Shown here: positions 17,003 to 26,035 of the stretch, piece by piece
How the letters are laid out: every line of letters begins with the position of its first letter
How positions within the stretch are numbered: the stretch's first letter is position 1
Assembly (NCBI GenBank): GCA_963845495.1
Contig: CAWJTH010000039.1
Span: 90,702-154,701 of the forward strand
DNA: 64,000 nt
Direction: 5' to 3'
DNA from: JAZKFT01 sp963845495
Lineage (GTDB): Bacteria > Bacteroidota > Bacteroidia > Chitinophagales > Chitinophagaceae
Position numbers and translations under genes: made by a program
The notes under the pieces: generated by a model
What the model was told of the DNA's origin: nothing
What the model saw: only the letters and a program-made list of their open reading frames with translations
Databases searched by the model: none

Positions 17003-18301
17003 ATGGCTGAAGTGTTTATTTTACTAGGTTTAATGCTAGTAAACGGGATTTTTGTAATGGGCGAAATCGCCTTGGTTTCAGCCCGAAAAAGCAAATTGGA
17101 GTTGTTAGCCGGCAAGGGTAGCCTACGAGCAAGGGCCGCCCTTAAGTTGATGGAAAACCCTGAAGTATTTCTTTCAACAGCACAAATTGTTATTTCATTG
17201 GTTACCATACTTACCGGTTTATATTCCGGCGAAAAATTCAGTGCCAACCTTCAACCCATCATAGCAAAAATTGCATGGCTAAAACCTTACGCGGCATCGG
17301 TTTCAACAGCTATCATCGTTATTATTGTAACATTTCTTACTATTATTATTGGTGAATTGTTGCCGAAACGGATTGGTTTGATAAGGGCTGAAAAAATTGC
17401 GATGGTTGCAGCGCAACCTATGTTATTGATTTCGAGAATTGCTTTTCCCATTGTTTGGCTGTTAAACTCTATTACCAGGCTTTTTTTCAGGCTGTTTAAT
17501 ATTCAACCGGCAAAAGAAAGTGCGGTAACGGAAGAAGAAATTAAAGACATGATTAAGGAAGGCACCGAACATGGTGATATCGACCAAGCTGAACAACAAA
17601 TTATTGAAAGGGTTTTTCATTTGGGCGATAGAAACATTACTTCTTTAATGACGCACCGAAGCGATATTATTTGGATGGAATGGAGTGGTACCATGGCCGA
17701 TTTGCAAAACAAAGCCCAAAACAATGCCCATAGTATATATCCGCTTTGCGATGGAAATATTGATAATATTAAAGGCATCATTCAATTAAAAGATGTGATT
17801 TTGGCTGAAAAAGACACCCCTGTTGCATCCTACTTGCGGCCAGCCGTTTTTGTTCCTGATAATAATTCGCCTTATCAGGTAATGGAAAAATTTAAACAAA
17901 CAAAAATCCATTCCGCTTTTATTGTTGACGAATATGGCACCATGCAAGGCATGATTACGCTAAACGATATTTTAGAAGCATTGGTTGGCGACATTCCTGA
18001 ACATGGCGATGATGATTATGAAATAACACAGCGGAAAGATGGTAGTTACTTGGTAGACGCCCAATTACCTTTTTACGACTTCTTGGCAAAATTTAATAAA
18101 GAATCGTGGATGGAAGAAGACCAGGAATATGACACCATGGGCGGATTTATCATCCATCATTTGGAACGCATTCCATCACCAGCCGACACTTTCGAATGGC
18201 GTGGTTTTACCTTTGAGATTATTGATATGGATGGTGCCAGAATTGACAAAATTTTGGTAACGATGGATGAGAAACTGAAAGAAGAATTAGAAACTGAATA
18301 A
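17003..18301 (+). CDS. CNNM/CorC (hemolysin C-like) membrane protein with CBS pair
   Basis: 432 residues. The start at 17003 (MAEVFILLGL) is chosen because the promoter box at 16971-16978 overlaps the earlier ATG. The N-terminal DUF21/CNNM domain has four hydrophobic segments (~5-25, 65-85, 95-125, 140-165). Two CBS domains follow (~200-330, with MTHRSDIIWMEWSG and SAFIVDEYGTMQGMITLNDI). The C-terminal CorC_HlyC domain (~345-425) includes ADTFEWRGFTFEIIDMDGAR. Relatives are linked to Mg2+/Co2+ efflux or membrane ion homeostasis. Confidence 0.88.
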   Translation: MAEVFILLGLMLVNGIFVMGEIALVSARKSKLELLAGKGSLRARAALKLMENPEVFLSTAQIVISLVTILTGLYSGEKFSANLQPIIAKIAWLKPYAASVSTAIIVIIVTFLTIIIGELLPKRIGLIRAEKIAMVAAQPMLLISRIAFPIVWLLNSITRLFFRLFNIQPAKESAVTEEEIKDMIKEGTEHGDIDQAEQQIIERVFHLGDRNITSLMTHRSDIIWMEWSGTMADLQNKAQNNAHSIYPLCDGNIDNIKGIIQLKDVILAEKDTPVASYLRPAVFVPDNNSPYQVMEKFKQTKIHSAFIVDEYGTMQGMITLNDILEALVGDIPEHGDDDYEITQRKDGSYLVDAQLPFYDFLAKFNKESWMEEDQEYDTMGGFIIHHLERIPSPADTFEWRGFTFEIIDMDGARIDKILVTMDEKLKEELETE

Positions 18302-18456
18302 CGATTCCATTCCCTATTGTCGAAAAAAATTACAAAATTTTGCCTACAAAATTTTTCTACAACTATAATCGTGGTTTCAATGGCCAAAATAAAGTTTTTT
18401 ATCCACCATTGCCTTAAATACACTCGCCATTAATCACATTTCGAAACTGCAATCCT

Positions 18457-18464
18457 TATTTTTG
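18457..18464 (+). promoter_or_regulatory. -7 box TATTTTTG, 5 nt before the start codon
   Basis: Exact TAnnTTTG. Five bases separate it from ATG 18470, the same geometry as at 5113/5126. Confidence 0.6.
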
Positions 18465-18469
18465 CGAGT

Positions 18470-19603
18470 ATGGATGTAGCACAATTATTGTCACACTGGC
18501 GGCTGTATATTTTTATTGGGCTGTGCCTTGTGGCAGCGGTACAAATTTTTTATTACTTATACCTTTTTCTAAAGTTGGCATCGTATAAGCCAACCCCAAA
18601 AGTTGCTTCGGTTACCCATCCGGTTTCTGTAATTGTTTGCGCCCGGGACGAGGCCAATAATCTTGAAAAATACCTTCCTGATTTGTTAATGCAGGATTTT
18701 CCCTACAGCCATGAGGTAATTGTGGTAAATGATAATAGCCGCGATGATTCCAAATACTTTTTGGAACAAATGGAAAAAGAGTTTAAGCAGCTAAAAACAG
18801 TAAGTCTTACCCAAGAAGCATTACATATCCCTGGAAAAAAATTTCCGTTAAGTATGGGTATTAAGGCATCAAAGCACGAAGTATTGTTGCTTACCGATGC
18901 TGATTGCGTACCCGCTAGTAATAAATGGATTGCAATAATGCAAGACGCTTATGCACCTGGTATCGAAATTGTACTTGGCTATGGCGCTTATCATAAAACA
19001 GGCGGCTTGCTTAATAAATTGGTGCGATATGAAACCTTTAATACTGCCTTGCAATATTTTAGTTATGCGTTAGCCGGTATGCCCTATATGGGTGTTGGGC
19101 GCAACTTAAGTTACCGAAAAGATTTGTTTTTTAGGAACAAGGGATTTAGTTCCATGAACCACATTCCCGGTGGTGATGATGATCTTTTTATCAATAAAAT
19201 CGGGAATAAAACAAATACCGCTATTGAGTTAAATCCGGAAGCTTTTACTTTTAGCGATGCGCCTGAAAACTTTGTAACTTGGTGGAAGCAAAAAAGTAGA
19301 CATTATACTACGGCCAAATATTACAAACCTAAATTTAAACGCTGGTTGGGTATTTATTCTGTTACACATTTTTTATTTTACCCCTTCGTTTTGGCAACAG
19401 CCTTATTATTTGATTGGCGTTTGGCATTAGGTGTTTTTGCTTTGCGGATGATTATCCAAGGATATGTAAACTTAAAAGTAATGGATAAGTTAAATGAAAA
19501 AGACTTGTTTCCATTCTTTTGGTTACTTGATATTTGGCAATTTTTCTATTATATTATCTTTTCTACTACACTTATAAAAAAACCGAAGGTGACTTGGAAA
19601 TAA
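18470..19603 (+). CDS. Membrane-bound GT2 glycosyltransferase
   Basis: 377 residues. An N-terminal transmembrane helix (~12-35) precedes a GT-A domain with VSVIVCARDEANNLEKYLPD, the nucleotide-binding VVNDNSRDDS and metal-binding LLTDADCVPAS motifs, and a GGDDDLFINKIG acceptor-side segment. Two or three further hydrophobic segments lie at the C-terminus (from ~295). This resembles processive or poly-prenyl-linked sugar transferases of envelope pathways. The sugar is unknown. The gene stands alone between the CorC gene and rsmG. Confidence 0.85.
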   Translation: MDVAQLLSHWRLYIFIGLCLVAAVQIFYYLYLFLKLASYKPTPKVASVTHPVSVIVCARDEANNLEKYLPDLLMQDFPYSHEVIVVNDNSRDDSKYFLEQMEKEFKQLKTVSLTQEALHIPGKKFPLSMGIKASKHEVLLLTDADCVPASNKWIAIMQDAYAPGIEIVLGYGAYHKTGGLLNKLVRYETFNTALQYFSYALAGMPYMGVGRNLSYRKDLFFRNKGFSSMNHIPGGDDDLFINKIGNKTNTAIELNPEAFTFSDAPENFVTWWKQKSRHYTTAKYYKPKFKRWLGIYSVTHFLFYPFVLATALLFDWRLALGVFALRMIIQGYVNLKVMDKLNEKDLFPFFWLLDIWQFFYYIIFSTTLIKKPKVTWK

Positions 19604-19608
19604 ATGTC

Positions 19609-19780
19609 AATGTGAAAATTTGTAAATTAGCAAATGTGCAAATGCCTTAATTTCAATCGTTAAAAGTGAATGGGAAATTTAAATAAAATCATTTTAAATA
19701 ATTTTACAATAAAAGTTACAAGTGATAATCAAATATAAGTATTGGCATATTTTGCTAATTTGTATATTTTCACATTAATC
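19609..19780. repeat. Bracketed intergenic repeat element (ATTAGCAAATGTG-type arms)
   Basis: The gap between the GT2 gene and rsmG is bracketed by degenerate inverted arms: ATGTGAAAATTTGTAAATTA with GCAAATGTGCAAATGCC on the left and GGCATATTTTGCTAATTTG with TATATTTTCACAT on the right. Confidence 0.65.
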
Positions 19781-19784
19781 CCCC

Positions 19785-20423
19785 ATGGACATTTTACTTA
19801 AATATTTTTCAGATTTTACACCAACGCAATTGGAACAGTTTGAAAAATTGGCACCACTATACCAAGATTGGAATGAGAAAATAAATGTTATCAGCCGAAA
19901 AGATATTGACGGATTGTATTTGAAGCATGTTTTGCATAGCTTGTCGATTGCTGCTATGTTTGGGTTTCAACCCAACATGCAGGTGATTGATATTGGCTCT
20001 GGCGGCGGTTTTCCAGGTATTCCGTTAGCTATTTTTTTTCCAGAAGTACATTTTCATTTGGTTGACAGCATCAACAAAAAATTGAATGTGGTTCGTGCAG
20101 TAGTTGAAGCGTTAAATCTAAAAAATGTGACCATCCAACATACCCGTGCCGAAGAAATTAAAAATAGAAAATTTGATGTAGCGGTTAGTCGTGCAGTAGC
20201 GCCGCTCAAAGATTTATTGTTTTGGAGCAAACCGCTATTGACCAAGAAAAATCCTGCTTTTCAAAAAGTTGGTGTACAAATACCATCTGGATTGATTTGC
20301 TTAAAAGGCGGTGATCTGACCCAAGAAATACATGACAGCAATAGCAAACCCAAAATTTGGGATGTGCATGAGATTTTTGCAGAGGAGTATTTTGAGGGTA
20401 AATTTTTATTGCAAGTTGGATGA
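19785..20423 (+). CDS. rsmG: 16S rRNA (guanine527-N7)-methyltransferase
   Basis: 212 residues. It methylates G527 of 16S rRNA with SAM. The SAM-binding motif I is clear (VIDIGSGGGFPGIPLAIFFPE region, residues ~66-85), followed by LVDSINKKLNVVRAVVEALN and the acidic VAVSRAVAPLKDL segment typical of RsmG/GidB. The length is normal. It is followed by a strong bidirectional terminator shared with the convergent gene. Confidence 0.95.
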   Translation: MDILLKYFSDFTPTQLEQFEKLAPLYQDWNEKINVISRKDIDGLYLKHVLHSLSIAAMFGFQPNMQVIDIGSGGGFPGIPLAIFFPEVHFHLVDSINKKLNVVRAVVEALNLKNVTIQHTRAEEIKNRKFDVAVSRAVAPLKDLLFWSKPLLTKKNPAFQKVGVQIPSGLICLKGGDLTQEIHDSNSKPKIWDVHEIFAEEYFEGKFLLQVG

Positions 20424-20482
20424 ATTCAAGTAATTGGGTAAGTTGGTAACTATGGTTTGACCTACTATCTATTTAATAAAAT

Positions 20483-20531
20483 AAAAAATTCCTCCCATAA
20501 TTTATTGAGTCAATTATGGGAGGAATTTTTT
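20483..20531. terminator. Bidirectional terminator after rsmG
   Basis: Perfect 20-bp stem (arm core ATTCCTCCCATAATT) around a 9-nt loop, with A/T runs on both sides; it serves both convergent genes. Confidence 0.92.
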
Positions 20532-20546
20532 ATTTAGCAATATAGT

Positions 20547-20918
20547 TTAGCCGTTTGTAGCGGTTGGAGCTGCTTTTGCCGTTTGCTTATCTTTTAAGGG
20601 CGTTCCACCGTGCGCAGCACAATATTTTCTGGTAATTTGGGTTGTTTCCATGCCGCAGCTCGGGCATTTTCCAGGTTTTGTACCCGTGCTTTTCATGCAA
20701 TGCGTGCAATAATAAGTTCCCAATTGTACTTTTTCTGTACCATCGTCAGGGCATTTACCAGCACCTTTTGAAATATGAAAACATTTTGGGCAAGCATAAG
20801 CCGCAGGGTTTTGCACTTGCTTTTTCGCTTCTTGTTTGGCTGGAGTAGTGGTGGTTTGTGCGTTTGCCGCAAATCCAATCGTTAAAAAAGCAACAAATAG
20901 CAACATCAATTTTTTCAT
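20547..20918 (-). CDS. Secreted Cys-rich heavy-metal-binding-domain protein
   Basis: 123 residues. Signal peptide MKKLMLLFVAFLTIGFAANA. The mature part holds paired cysteines: YACPKCFHISKGAGKCPDDG, TYYCTHCMKSTGTKPGKCP and SCGMET. The CPxC/CPxDG and CPxCGM patterns match the short heavy-metal-binding domain found in copper-handling proteins and in Bacteroidota periplasmic proteins. A role in metal (probably copper or zinc) binding outside the inner membrane is inferred. It ends at the terminator shared with rsmG. Confidence 0.7.
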   Translation of the reverse strand: MKKLMLLFVAFLTIGFAANAQTTTTPAKQEAKKQVQNPAAYACPKCFHISKGAGKCPDDGTEKVQLGTYYCTHCMKSTGTKPGKCPSCGMETTQITRKYCAAHGGTPLKDKQTAKAAPTATNG

Positions 20919-20968
20919 GGCATTTTATTTTTGTGAGCGATAAAAATAGGTGCTTCAAGTATATAAAA

Positions 20969-21264
20969 TCAATAATATTTACTTCTGTAAATATCTTTTT
21001 TGTATGGGTAGATACTTAAAAGAACTATAATTTCATGCTCAACTCTAAAAAATAAACATTTTTCTTATCCAATTTATACATTTGAATACCTGCTTTTGAA
21101 GTGTAGGGAGCAATTGTTGGCATGTTTACCAATTTATCCAATCGCACAAATAAATTAACTGTAAATTTTTGGGCAGATTGAATGCCCCATTCCTTTTTCA
21201 AATAAAAAACAATCTTTTTAAAATCGTTATCAGCTTCCGTAGTCCAAACTATTGACTTAACCAT
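20969..21264 (-). pseudogene. RelE/ParE-family toxin, split by a -1 frameshift at T TTT TTA
   Basis: The zero frame (21025-21264) gives a 79-residue protein with a RelE/ParE start (MVKSIVWTTEADNDFKKIVF) that stops early after NVYFLELSMKL. Reading one base back at the heptamer T TTT TTA (21052 down to 21046) gives instead FFRVEHEIIVLLSIYPYKK, then DIYRSKYY and a stop at 20969. That is the typical RelE-family C-terminus and restores ~98 residues. The cause may be recoding, a lost T in the run, or a sequencing error. Its start overlaps the antitoxin gene by 16 bp. Confidence 0.75.
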
Positions 21265-21491
21265 TCTTTCACCTTTTCTTTCATTTGTTCATTGGAAATA
21301 TAATTGCCTGATTTATAGTCGTTTATAGCCCGATTTAATTTTACTTGTAAATCTTCTGGCAAATCTTCCATCATTACATTTGTAAAAGTCTCTTCCGGAT
21401 ATAAAACATCATATACCTCCGCAATTACATTTGCATCGGTTGTATTTTGGATAGTTTTAATAACAATTGATTTTTTATCTATCGTATCCAT
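21249..21491 (-). CDS. Antitoxin of the RelE/ParE-type pair
   Basis: 80 residues. It is a small acidic protein (MDTIDKKSIVIKTIQNTTD start) ending in a Lys/Glu-rich helix (NEQMKEKVKEWLSQ) that could wrap the toxin. The gene order antitoxin-toxin with a 16-bp overlap is typical of type II pairs. The N-terminal segment DANVIAEVYDVLYPEE resembles other short Bacteroidota antitoxins. No DNA-binding domain is obvious. It starts 32 bp after the smc stop on the same strand. Confidence 0.75.
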   Translation of the reverse strand: MDTIDKKSIVIKTIQNTTDANVIAEVYDVLYPEETFTNVMMEDLPEDLQVKLNRAINDYKSGNYISNEQMKEKVKEWLSQ

Positions 21492-21523
21492 AAAATTTAT
21501 TTTTCTAAAATTACATATTTTGG

Positions 21524-24500
21524 TTAATTCAAACTTCTAAAATCCACCGGCACCAATTTGCTAACACCCGCTTCTTGCATAGTTACGCCGTAAATTACAT
21601 CCACGGCGCTCATGGTTTGTTTGTTATGCGTTACTATGATAAACTGGCTGTTGTCACTAAATTTTTTGATCATTTGGGTGAATTTTCCCACGTTGGCATC
21701 ATCCAGTGGGGCATCCACTTCGTCTAAAATACAGAATGGTGCAGGTTTTATCAGGTAAATGGCAAACAATAATGCTGTTGCGGTCAATGTTTTTTCACCG
21801 CCACTCAATTGCGTAATGCTGCTCGGGCGTTTGCCTTTTGGCTTGGCAATAATATCAATGCCGGTTTCCGCCAAATTTTCAGGGTTTTCTAACACCATGT
21901 CGGCGGTATCTTCTTCGGTAAACAAGGCCTTGAATACTTTTTGAAAATTCTCTCGTACTTGATTAAAAGTGGTTAGAAACTGTTGATTAGCAGTTGCTTC
22001 CACTTCTTGGATGGTTTGCAACAAACTTTCTTTAGCAGTCACTAAATCGTTTTTTTGTTCCAAAATAAACTCGTAGCGTTTGCGCATTTCGGTGTAAGCT
22101 TCAATGGCGGTAGGGTTTACTTCGCCTAAATTTTCGAGGCGTTTTTTCATCCGATCAACGCTAGCCTGCAATTCTTCTGTAGGCGTTTCGCTTTCACGAG
22201 GCTGGTCGATTATTTCGTCTAGGTTTATTTTAAATTCAACGTCCAGCCTTTCTTTCATGCCGGCCAGTTGTAATTTCAGGTTGTTTAATTGGTCTTTTAT
22301 TTCATTCAATAAATGATCAATAAGTTCCTTGCTTTTTGTTTTATGTCTTAATTCGCTTTCTTTTTCGTTGATGTGGTTGCGTAAATTATAATAAGCTTGA
22401 TCCGCTTCGTTTAAAGCTTTTTCATCCGTATCTTTTTGCTTCAAAAGCCCTACCAGCAAGGTTTCTACCTCTTTCAACTGCTCGGCATTGTTAACAATTT
22501 GTGTGGATGCTTGCGTCAATTGTTCGTTGCTATCGTTTATCTGGTTTTTAAGGTTGGTAACTTGTTGGGTTTTAAATGCCAGCTCCTGTTCCAAAGCCGC
22601 AATCTTGCTTTGTTGGCGAGTTAGGTTTAAGTTAAATTCGTTGTATTGGCCGCTGGCTTGTTGATATGCCGCTTCAGTAAATTTATAATCGTCTTGTTTA
22701 TTTTGAATGTCGGCATTTGCCTGTTGCAGTTGTTGGCTCAAATCTTCCAACAATTCCCGAACGGTTGAAATACCATCTTGGTTTTGCGCCAACTGATCTT
22801 CAAAATTGGCCAACCTTGCCGAGGCATTTGTTTGCGATGCTTGGATGTTTTCCATTTTATTCTGCGCAGCAAAAACTTGGTTGGTGAGTTGTAATATTTC
22901 TTGTTCCGCTTGGCGGATGGCACTTTCTTTTAATTGCGCATTAAAACCAACCAGCTCAGCTTGTTTAGTGTTAATGGATTGCTTCAAACCTGCCACAATT
23001 GTTTCTTGCGAAGCAATCTCAGCTTTTAATTTTTCCAAGTTTTTGGCCCGGCCAATTTTCTTTCCTTCAAAAAGACCCACGCTTCCACCGGTAAGCGAAT
23101 ATTTTCCTTTTACATATTTACCGGTTTTTTCCAACACAATATGACCGTTGCTGTTTTCCAATGCTGCTTCATTTTCAGCAATGAAAACGTTGCCCAATAA
23201 GTGCTGTGCCAGTTTTTTATATTGTTCGTCTACTTCAATAACATCTAAAGCCGCAATGCTATCCACCATTTTTTCAGTCAATGTTTCGGCAACAAATTCA
23301 TTTATTTTTTCCAACAAAAAGAAATTGGCCTTGCCTTTTTTGTTGGCATCCAACAAATGCACGGCCTGTAAACCTTCCTGTAAATTGTTGACTACATAAT
23401 AATTAAGATATGGTTCCAACACATTTTCAACTGCCGCACGGTACTCTTCTTTTACATAAATTATATCCGAAAGTATTGGCGCTTTATGGTTCCAATTTTG
23501 GTTTTTATGCAAAAATTTAATGCTTTCAGGATAACCTTCCATGCTATCCACCAAACTTTTCAGCAGGTCATACTCATTTCTACGGGCATCAAATTTCCGG
23601 TTTTCATCTACTAATTTTCCACGCAAAATTTCCAGTTCGCCTTGCCCTGCAAAAATTTGCTCTTTTGTAAGCTGGTGCTGAGTTTGAAGCTCCTGCAAAT
23701 AGCTTTTCTTATCGTTTAATTCCCCTTGTTTCGCTTCTTTTTCTTGTCCTAAACGTTGTAAATCATCGTAGCGCTGTGCTTGTTCTTCTTGCAATTGTAT
23801 AATGCTACGCTGCAAATTTTGGATGCTGGCATCGGCCACGGCCACTTGCTTTTCCGCATCAAATTGGCTGCGTTGCAATTGCTGCAATTCGCTGCGACTG
23901 GCATCTAATTCGCGGCGTTTTTCATCGTACACATAACGCTTTTCTTCCAAAGCTTCCTTCACCTCATTCAACTGCGATTGTAGGTCTTGCAGTTTGGTTT
24001 TTTCTTCGGCCGTTTGGCCAGAAGTAAACACCACACTGTCTTCTATAGCCGTTAGTTGACCTTCACTTTTCTGCAAAAAATCTTTTAAACTTGTTTCCTT
24101 TTCCCTTAAATATTGTAAGCGCTGACTAGCTAAGTTTTTCTCATTTTCTTTGCTGCGTAGGTTTTGCACCATGGCATTAAAAGCTTGCTGCATGCTTTGC
24201 AAGGCTTTTTCTTTTTCGATAAAACCAAGCCTTTCGTTTTCCAAACCTGCTTCTTCGGTGGCAATTGTGGCTTCCAACGCCACCTTTTTATCGGTTTCAG
24301 TTTGTTGTTGTTCGTTCAGGCTGCGGTATTGCAGGTTAAAACCTTCCAGCGCAGCTTTCGCTAATTCAACTGAAACAATTTTATATTCTTTTTTTATTTC
24401 GTGGTATTTCTCGGCTTTTTTGGCTTGGCTTTCTAAGCTTTTTAATTGGTTATGAATCTCAAACAACAGGTCTTCAATCCTTGCCAAATCTTGCTCGGTA

Positions 24501-25048
24501 GCATCCAGTTTTTGCTTGGCTTCTTTTTTTCGGGTTTTGTAAATGGTGATGCCCGCAGCTTGTTCCAACATACGTCGGCGGCTGTTTTCTTTGTCTTTGA
24601 TGATATCATCTACCATTCCCAATTCAATTATCGCATAACTATCGGTGCTAATTCCCGTATCCATAAACAAATTATGGATGTCTTTCATGCGGCATTGCAC
24701 ATCATTCAGGCGGTATTCGCTATCACCGCTTTTATAAAAACGACGGCTTACGGTAACAGTGCTAAATTCTGTTGGCAATAAATTCCGAGTATTTTCAAAA
24801 GTCAAACTCACCTCGGCCAAGCCAGATGCAGAACGGCTTTTGCTGCCGTTAAAAACCAAGCTATCAAGGTTTTCGCTGCGCAGGTTACTTATTTTTTGTT
24901 CGCCAATAACCCAGCGGATACTATCGATAATATTGCTTTTGCCGCAACCATTTGGGCCAATAATGCCTGTGATGCCTTCATCAAAATTGATGATGGTTTT
25001 ATCAGCAAAACTTTTAAATCCCTTTATTTCTAAACTTTTTAAACGCAC
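21524..25048 (-). CDS. smc: Chromosome segregation SMC ATPase
   Basis: 1174 residues, beginning at a GTG (25048) that gives MRLKSLEIKGFKSFADKTI. The Walker A motif is GPNGCGKSNI (residues ~32-41). Long coiled coils flank a hinge at about 510-660 (DIIYVKEEYRAAVENVL, TGKYVKGKYSLTGGSVG). The C-terminal head has the signature ITQLSGGEKTLTATALLFAI and Walker B/D-loop FCILDEVDAPLDDANV. It compacts and segregates DNA, normally with ScpA/ScpB, which are not in this window. Confidence 0.97.
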   Translation of the reverse strand: MRLKSLEIKGFKSFADKTIINFDEGITGIIGPNGCGKSNIIDSIRWVIGEQKISNLRSENLDSLVFNGSKSRSASGLAEVSLTFENTRNLLPTEFSTVTVSRRFYKSGDSEYRLNDVQCRMKDIHNLFMDTGISTDSYAIIELGMVDDIIKDKENSRRRMLEQAAGITIYKTRKKEAKQKLDATEQDLARIEDLLFEIHNQLKSLESQAKKAEKYHEIKKEYKIVSVELAKAALEGFNLQYRSLNEQQQTETDKKVALEATIATEEAGLENERLGFIEKEKALQSMQQAFNAMVQNLRSKENEKNLASQRLQYLREKETSLKDFLQKSEGQLTAIEDSVVFTSGQTAEEKTKLQDLQSQLNEVKEALEEKRYVYDEKRRELDASRSELQQLQRSQFDAEKQVAVADASIQNLQRSIIQLQEEQAQRYDDLQRLGQEKEAKQGELNDKKSYLQELQTQHQLTKEQIFAGQGELEILRGKLVDENRKFDARRNEYDLLKSLVDSMEGYPESIKFLHKNQNWNHKAPILSDIIYVKEEYRAAVENVLEPYLNYYVVNNLQEGLQAVHLLDANKKGKANFFLLEKINEFVAETLTEKMVDSIAALDVIEVDEQYKKLAQHLLGNVFIAENEAALENSNGHIVLEKTGKYVKGKYSLTGGSVGLFEGKKIGRAKNLEKLKAEIASQETIVAGLKQSINTKQAELVGFNAQLKESAIRQAEQEILQLTNQVFAAQNKMENIQASQTNASARLANFEDQLAQNQDGISTVRELLEDLSQQLQQANADIQNKQDDYKFTEAAYQQASGQYNEFNLNLTRQQSKIAALEQELAFKTQQVTNLKNQINDSNEQLTQASTQIVNNAEQLKEVETLLVGLLKQKDTDEKALNEADQAYYNLRNHINEKESELRHKTKSKELIDHLLNEIKDQLNNLKLQLAGMKERLDVEFKINLDEIIDQPRESETPTEELQASVDRMKKRLENLGEVNPTAIEAYTEMRKRYEFILEQKNDLVTAKESLLQTIQEVEATANQQFLTTFNQVRENFQKVFKALFTEEDTADMVLENPENLAETGIDIIAKPKGKRPSSITQLSGGEKTLTATALLFAIYLIKPAPFCILDEVDAPLDDANVGKFTQMIKKFSDNSQFIIVTHNKQTMSAVDVIYGVTMQEAGVSKLVPVDFRSLN

Positions 25049-25548
25049 GGTCGAATGTTTGGTAGGAAGGCAAACTTAACTTAATTCGGCTTGTGCCACA
25101 AATGCTGTTGAAAAGATTTGACAACTTTCAAAAAGTCGCCAAATCTTGAAAAGTTGCCAAAATCTAGAAAAGCAAAAAGCACCGGATAAATACTGTGCTT
25201 GTCCGAGACTTGCACCTTATTTTATCCAATGCTTTTTATAGGGTTGATTCCATTTCCAGCTTGGTTTTGCATGGTTTTTTTATTCCTACGCGGTCAATAC
25301 ATATTCCTATACATCAAACCGTTGCAGTTATTAAACCTTATTTAAACTTTCGCTTTTTATTTCCTCACCCTCACAACACAAATATACTATTGAAGAAAAG
25401 CCGTTTCCAAATATTTCTACATGATGATTTGCACAAGTTATTGACCAAGTTATGCACATTTTGTAGTAAAGTTTTTATAAAAAAATGTTCATTTCAACCC
25501 AACAATAGCGCATTTTAAGTACCTTGTTACAAATTTAAAATTCACAAG
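25049..25548. other. Divergent gap between smc and the 25549 gene
   Basis: 500 bp. Besides the smc promoter it holds an inverted-repeat cluster (25114-25172, words TTTGACAACTTTC / GAAAAGTTGCCAAA / AAATCTTGAAAAG), a hairpin AAGCACCGGATAAATACTGTGCTT (two 7-8 nt arms, about 25177-25200), and a single DnaA-box-like TTATGCACA (25450-25458). A 107-codon open frame on the + strand has no protein-like features. Confidence 0.55.
25071..25101 (-). promoter_or_regulatory. smc promoter
   Basis: On the minus strand TTG (25101-25099), 20 nt, TAAGTTTG (25078-25071), exact consensus. Leader about 20 nt to the GTG start. Confidence 0.65.
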
Positions 25549-26034
25549 ATGGCAAATCCATCCATTGAGTTGATAGCTGCATTACGCGAAACTGCAATTC
25601 GTTTACGCACTGGCGCATCGTATGCTTGGGGGAACCACGGAGCCTGCAATTGCGGCAATTTATTGCAAGTGGTAACTAATTTAAGTAAAGTAGAAATTCT
25701 AAAATTTGCCCACACAGGCACTGGCGAATGGACTGAGTTGGCCGAAGAATTTTGCCCTACCAGTAATGCGCCTATTAGCTTGCTATTGAATAAGTTACAA
25801 CAGCTTGGGCTAACACCCACAGACATCCATAATTTGGAATACCTTGATAATAGGAAAGTGTTAGAACATTTGCCCGGCGGTTTTCGGTGGTTAAAAAGAA
25901 ACGTTCGGGAACACGTAATACTGTATTTTGAAACTTTTGCAGATATGTTGGAAAATGAAATGCTACGCAAAGTAAAAGTTGATTTCACAACATTGCTGTC
26001 TAATCAAAGGCAATATGAAACAATTTTGTACTAA
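25549..26034 (+). CDS. Conserved hypothetical protein
   Basis: 161 residues, no signal peptide or membrane segment. It opens with MANPSIELIAALRETAIRLR and contains a Cys pair in GACNCGNLLQVV and a further Cys in EEFCPTSNAP. The C-terminal half is helical (HVILYFETFADMLENEMLRK). I do not recognise the family, though it has the look of a protein kept across Bacteroidota. Its stop is 1 bp from the stop of the convergent glycosyltransferase gene. Confidence 0.6.
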   Translation: MANPSIELIAALRETAIRLRTGASYAWGNHGACNCGNLLQVVTNLSKVEILKFAHTGTGEWTELAEEFCPTSNAPISLLLNKLQQLGLTPTDIHNLEYLDNRKVLEHLPGGFRWLKRNVREHVILYFETFADMLENEMLRKVKVDFTTLLSNQRQYETILY

Positions 26035-26035
26035 A

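Noticed and set aside
25450..25458. TTATGCACA as part of a replication origin
   Set aside because: A single DnaA-box-like match with no dnaA gene, no cluster of boxes and no visible skew change.
25195..25518. 107-residue open frame between smc and the 25549 gene
   Set aside because: Composition unlike the real genes, no domain, no promoter or start context.
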